9,348 nucleotides of DNA. Source: CAYMGQ01 sp964390055 (GTDB lineage Bacteria > Bacillota > Clostridia > Peptostreptococcales > Natronincolaceae). Positions 6,648 to 9,348 of the stretch are shown piece after piece. The notes below the pieces were generated by a model. That model worked only from the letters and a program-made list of their open reading frames with translations. It did no database searches and was not told where the DNA came from. The translations under genes were made by a program, and so were the position numbers. The stretch is from contig CAYMGQ010000032.1 of NCBI GenBank assembly GCA_964390055.1, positions 1 to 9,348 of the forward strand, in the 5' to 3' direction. Within the stretch, counting starts at the first letter, position 1. Every line of letters starts with the position of its first letter.

Positions 6648-6682
6648 ACAAGGCTCTTGTATAAAAGAGTCTTGTTTTTTTA
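6648..6682 (+). terminator. Rho-independent terminator of ssrA
   Basis: ACAAGGCTCTT and AAGAGTCTTGT form an 11-bp stem with one G-T pair and a GTATA loop, followed by a run of seven T. It starts three bases after the tmRNA CCA end. Confidence 0.92.
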
Positions 6683-6693
6683 TTCTTACAAAA

Positions 6694-6722
6694 TTGACAA
6701 ATACCAAAAAATGTGGTATAAT
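6694..6722 (+). promoter_or_regulatory. Perfect consensus promoter of recJ
   Basis: TTGACA (6694-6699), a 17-base spacer and TATAAT (6717-6722) with TGTGG before the -10. It lies directly after the ssrA terminator and 34 bases before the recJ start codon. The -10 region and the bases after it nearly repeat those of the promoter at 5883-5911. Confidence 0.88.
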
Positions 6723-6756
6723 AAATTATAAGAATTAATGTACAAAGGAGCTTAAA

Positions 6757-8460
6757 GTGATAAAAGAACAATGGAATGCACCCAGTATGCATAAAGAAAA
6801 AATTACTGAATTAAAAAAAGATAGCCGGCTTTTAGCTGTCCCTGATATAGTATTAAATATTTTAATTAATAGAGGGTTTACAGATGCTGACAACATTTCC
6901 CGTTTTTTAAAAGCTGATATTAATGACCTGCATGACCCGATGCTTATGAAAGATGCAGACCGAGCAACTGATATTCTTGTCAATGCTGTTATGGCAGGAG
7001 ATACAATAGTTATCAGCACTGATTTTGATGTTGATGGTTGTTGTGCTGCAACAATGGGCGTTCTTGCACTACGTAAAATTGGTGGTAATGTTCATTACTA
7101 TGTAAACAATAGATTTACACAAGGATATGGATTATGTCGAGATGGTATTGATGAGCTTTTACAAAAATATCCCGACACCAAAATAATTATGACTGCAGAT
7201 AATGGCATTGTAGCTTTCGATGCCATAGATTATGCCAAAAGTCTTGGCTTAACGATTATTGTAACTGATCACCACGAACAAGGAGATAGATTGCCCAATG
7301 CAGATGCGGTGGTAGATATTAAACGGCATGACGAAACTTATCCATGCAAATTTTTGTGTGGTACGGGTGTTGTGTTTAAACTTATGTGTTTGTTGTATCA
7401 AAAAATGGGTCGTCCAATAAGACAATTATTTAGGCATTTAGACATTGTAGCCCTTGCCACAGTAGCAGATGTGGTGCCTCTGTTAGATGAAAATAGAATT
7501 TTAGTACATAAAGGACTTATGCTTATCAATCAACAGCCCAGCAAAATATTTCAGGCATTTGCACATGTTTGTGATATTAAAACAGAAGTCAGTGCCCATT
7601 ATACCATTGGGTACATTTATGCCCCTATGATTAATGCAATTGGCCGACTTGATGGGACTCCTGAAAAAGCAATCGATATGTTTTTAAGTGATGATACTGA
7701 GTTTATCAAAGAAATCGTGGGCTATTTACAAAGACTCAATACTAAAAGAAAAGAGCTTACTGACAAACAAACCAAATTAGCTGAAGGTATGGCGGGAGAG
7801 GATAATGATGATGCTGTAATAGTATTATATTCACCCCAATTTCACGAAGGCATTATAGGTCTGATTGCGGGAAGAATCAAAGAAAAATACAATAGACCTG
7901 CTATTATTTTAACCAAAACAAAAAACGGTCTAAAAGGTTCTGCTCGTAGTACCGACGGCTTCAATTTAAAGGAAGCCTTTGATAAGGTATCAGATTGTCT
8001 ATTAGGATATGGTGGCCACGCAAAAGCTGCAGGCTTATCAATTGCAGAAGAAAACCTAGACATATTCATAGACAAAATCAATACTGTTGCACAGGAGATG
8101 TTTCTTTCTTCTGATTTTACGAAGATATACAATATTGATGCCACACTAAATGAATTCTCAATTTCTGGTGGAATAGTTGACGAACTTAAAATGCTCGAAC
8201 CATATGGCGAAGGTTTTAGAAAGCCAGTATTTCTAGTAAAGGATTGTAATCTCATCGCAAGCCCACGTTATTTATCGGGTGGTAAACACCTAAAATTAAC
8301 GACATCTTACTTCCCTGTATTGTTATGGAATAAGGGAGAGGCTTACAGAGTAGCACAAGAACCTCAAAAGGTTTCTGTTTTGGGTTTCCCTGAACTCAAT
8401 ACATATAATGGACAAGTTACACTCCAGCTTTCTGGATACAGTTTTCGCACTGCTGAATAA
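6757..8460 (+). CDS. recJ: RecJ single-stranded-DNA-specific 5'-3' exonuclease
   Basis: RecJ degrades single-stranded DNA from the 5' end with Mn2+ or Mg2+ and acts in recombination, mismatch repair and restart of stalled forks. The protein has 567 residues, the compact size seen in E. coli rather than the longer Bacillus form. DHH-family motifs appear in order: DFDVDG (D89, D91, D93), TADNG (D148), TDHHE (D171, H172, H173) and ALATVADVVPL (D238). These are followed by APMINAIGRLD. The DHHA1 region has EGIIGLIAGR, GSARSTDGFNL and GYGGHAKAAG (GGH 419-421), followed by a C-terminal OB-like domain. All metal-binding residues appear intact. The GTG start lies 6 bases after AAAGGAG (6744-6750). 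It has its own promoter, no clear terminator follows, and none of its usual chromosomal neighbours are present. Confidence 0.95.
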   Translation: MIKEQWNAPSMHKEKITELKKDSRLLAVPDIVLNILINRGFTDADNISRFLKADINDLHDPMLMKDADRATDILVNAVMAGDTIVISTDFDVDGCCAATMGVLALRKIGGNVHYYVNNRFTQGYGLCRDGIDELLQKYPDTKIIMTADNGIVAFDAIDYAKSLGLTIIVTDHHEQGDRLPNADAVVDIKRHDETYPCKFLCGTGVVFKLMCLLYQKMGRPIRQLFRHLDIVALATVADVVPLLDENRILVHKGLMLINQQPSKIFQAFAHVCDIKTEVSAHYTIGYIYAPMINAIGRLDGTPEKAIDMFLSDDTEFIKEIVGYLQRLNTKRKELTDKQTKLAEGMAGEDNDDAVIVLYSPQFHEGIIGLIAGRIKEKYNRPAIILTKTKNGLKGSARSTDGFNLKEAFDKVSDCLLGYGGHAKAAGLSIAEENLDIFIDKINTVAQEMFLSSDFTKIYNIDATLNEFSISGGIVDELKMLEPYGEGFRKPVFLVKDCNLIASPRYLSGGKHLKLTTSYFPVLLWNKGEAYRVAQEPQKVSVLGFPELNTYNGQVTLQLSGYSFRTAE

Positions 8461-8500
8461 ATGTCCTTGGCATGTTAGCTCAATGCTGTCACTTCCCGAT

Positions 8501-8529
8501 TTGACATAACTGCAAAAACGATATACAAT
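8501..8529 (+). promoter_or_regulatory. Promoter of spoVG
   Basis: TTGACA (8501-8506) is followed after 17 bases by TACAAT (8524-8529), one base from consensus. Transcription would begin near 8536. The ribosome binding site AGGAGG (8566-8571) and the ATG at 8583 follow. Confidence 0.75.
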
Positions 8530-8541
8530 CATAATTGCAGT
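8509..8541 (+). promoter_or_regulatory. Inverted repeat around the spoVG -10: possible operator
   Basis: ACTGCAA (8509-8515) and TTGCAGT (8535-8541) are perfect inverted 7-base arms, 19 bases apart. One lies in the -35/-10 spacer and the other at the expected start of transcription. This placement would suit a dimeric repressor, but the arms are short and I recognise no known operator. Confidence 0.3.
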
Positions 8542-8582
8542 CCTTGTTATTGCGATTACTGATGCAGGAGGAATAACCCATT

Positions 8583-8852
8583 ATGGAAGTTACAGATGTA
8601 AAAATAACAAAAGCTGACCAAGGTGCAATCAAGGCGTGGGGCAGCATTGTCCTCGATGGCGAATTAGTAATTCATGGTATTCGAGTAATTGAAACTGACA
8701 GTAAAAAATTCGTCGGTATGCCTTCACGAAAAACAAAAGACGACAAGTTCCTTGATGTTTGTCATCCGATTACGCAAGAGCTTCGGAACACTATTGGTGA
8801 AGCTGTGTTAAAGGCTTATGACAACCTTGTATCTGAAAACACTGAGTTTTAA
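8583..8852 (+). CDS. spoVG: SpoVG, RNA/DNA-binding regulator
   Basis: SpoVG is a small nucleic-acid-binding regulator; it affects asymmetric septation in Bacillus and capsule and virulence genes in Staphylococcus. It also occurs in bacteria that do not sporulate and in some phages. The protein has 89 residues, the usual length. The family pattern is clear: MEVTDVKI at the start, AWGSIVLDGELVIHGIRVIE, then FVGMPSRKTKDDKFLDVCHPI, and a C-terminal helix ending EAVLKAYDNL. The ATG lies 11 bases after AGGAGG. It is transcribed alone from 8501-8529. Its terminator has been split by the element at 8870-9070, so its mRNA may carry an omega-RNA-like 3' end. Confidence 0.95.
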   Translation: MEVTDVKITKADQGAIKAWGSIVLDGELVIHGIRVIETDSKKFVGMPSRKTKDDKFLDVCHPITQELRNTIGEAVLKAYDNLVSENTEF

Positions 8853-9090
8853 TAAGAGCCTCGTTTAACAAAACTTAGCCAAAAGTCCCCCGCCTCAACG
8901 TTTCTACGTAGGCGGTGGGATGAATGGCTCTTTTGACTAACATGACAAAATAAGTACCGTAGGAACTACGGGAATTCAAGCTTGTGGAGAGCGTGTCAGA
9001 CTTACAGCAATATGTAAGCAGTGCTCGTTGAAGCAAGAAGCTCCCACTTCTCCAAGTGGGGGTAGTTCACTACGAGGCTCTTATTCTTTA
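8851..9090 (+). terminator. spoVG terminator split by an inserted element
   Basis: AATAAGAGCCTCGT (8851-8864) and ACGAGGCTCTTATT (9072-9085) are perfect 14-base inverted arms, the first overlapping the spoVG stop codon and the second followed by CTTTA. With bases 8870-9070 removed, the arms join over a six-base loop (TTAAC plus T) and give a normal strong terminator. The element therefore sits exactly in the loop. Confidence 0.75.
8870..9070 (+). mobile_element. Omega-RNA-like IS200/IS605 element, copy C, no tnpB
   Basis: The element starts AAAACTTAGCC, forms an AGCC/GGCT stem around a hairpin with CGCC/GGCG arms, and continues through GTACCGTAGGAACTACGGG and GAGAGCGTGTCAGAC. It ends GAAGCAAGAAGCTCCCAC, a CCCACTT/AAGTGGG hairpin and TAGTTCAC. 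This series is typical of the 3' noncoding part of IS605-type tnpB units, which encodes the TnpB guide RNA. It shares the opening motif with the elements at 5964 and 9107, but the middle and 3' hairpin differ, so it is a separate type. No tnpB lies upstream; spoVG is there instead. The guide would begin at 9071, inside the 3' arm of the spoVG terminator. Confidence 0.8.
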
Positions 9091-9106
9091 AACTTATTGA
9101 GCTTGT

Positions 9107-9348
9107 GTTACAGAAAACTTAACCGAAAGCCCACGACTTTAGTCGTTGGGATGAAGGGCTTATTAGACACTTGACACCTATCTAATATTGGGTTTTGAAA
9201 CGAGCCTAAACTACCGTTAATTTGTTCGTAGGAACAATTGGTAGTAAAAGTCTAACGGAAACCAATTAGTGGCACTATACTTTCGGGTTAGTGCAGAAGT
9301 TGGAAAGTACGTTAGAACCTGCTGGCTTTAGCCACGCAGAGTTTCAGA
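9107..9348 (+). mobile_element. Omega-RNA-like element, copy B, near-identical to 5964-6202
   Basis: From GTTACAG to AGTTTCA (9107-9346) this matches the copy at 5964-6202 with four transitions and one extra G (near 9157). One change keeps a helix: GCACTA/TAGTGC here is GTACTA/TAGTGC there, a C-G pair against a U-G pair. The window ends two bases after the element, so its flank and guide are not visible. It lies 36 bases after the element at 8870-9070 and has no tnpB upstream. Confidence 0.75.

Noticed and set aside
6529..6738. A 69-codon open frame on the plus strand over the tmRNA 3' end.
   Set aside because: It covers the tRNA-like domain, the ssrA terminator and the recJ promoter; all three are explained better as such.
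5964..9346. Repeats considered as a CRISPR array.
   Set aside because: The repeats are about 240 bases long, occur twice at 3 kb spacing, and have no regular spacers or cas genes.

Overview
The window looks like low-GC Firmicutes DNA, most likely from an anaerobic, Clostridia-type lineage or from a plasmid or phage of such a host. The reasons are AT-rich coding sequence, strong AGGAGG-type ribosome binding sites, GTG starts, TTGACA-N17-TATAAT promoters with an extended TGTG before the -10, an oxygen-sensitive class III ribonucleotide reductase, and a SpoVG gene. All recognisable genes are on the plus strand.

Layout from left to right. Positions 1-57 hold, on the minus strand, a hairpin like the 5' end of a TnpB-type guide RNA (omega RNA), overlapping a possible gene tail (2-172). 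Next come an FtsH-type AAA+ membrane zinc protease (169-1914) and an A24 prepilin peptidase (1974-2585). A promoter, a right-end-like IS200/IS605 hairpin and a structured leader precede a coiled-coil protein of unknown function (2807-3307). Anaerobic ribonucleotide reductase NrdD follows (3475-5814), with no nrdG activase after it. Then come the tmRNA gene ssrA (6251-6644), RecJ single-strand exonuclease (6757-8460) and SpoVG (8583-8852). The last 500 bases hold two more omega-RNA-like elements.

Most genes are single units with their own promoter or terminator. There is no smpB beside ssrA, no nrdG beside nrdD, and none of the usual chromosomal partners of recJ or spoVG. The mix of replication, recombination, nucleotide and translation-rescue functions would fit a rearranged clostridial chromosome, and also a large phage or plasmid.

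The most notable signal is non-coding. Elements that look like guide RNAs of IS200/IS605 TnpB nucleases recur without any tnpB gene. Two copies (5964-6202 and 9107-9346) differ by four transitions and one inserted base. One copy lies between a consensus promoter and tmRNA, so it is probably part of the tmRNA precursor. A different element (8870-9070) has split the spoVG terminator exactly in its loop, leaving perfect 14-bp arms on both sides. These features suggest small non-autonomous elements that place guide RNAs inside host transcripts.
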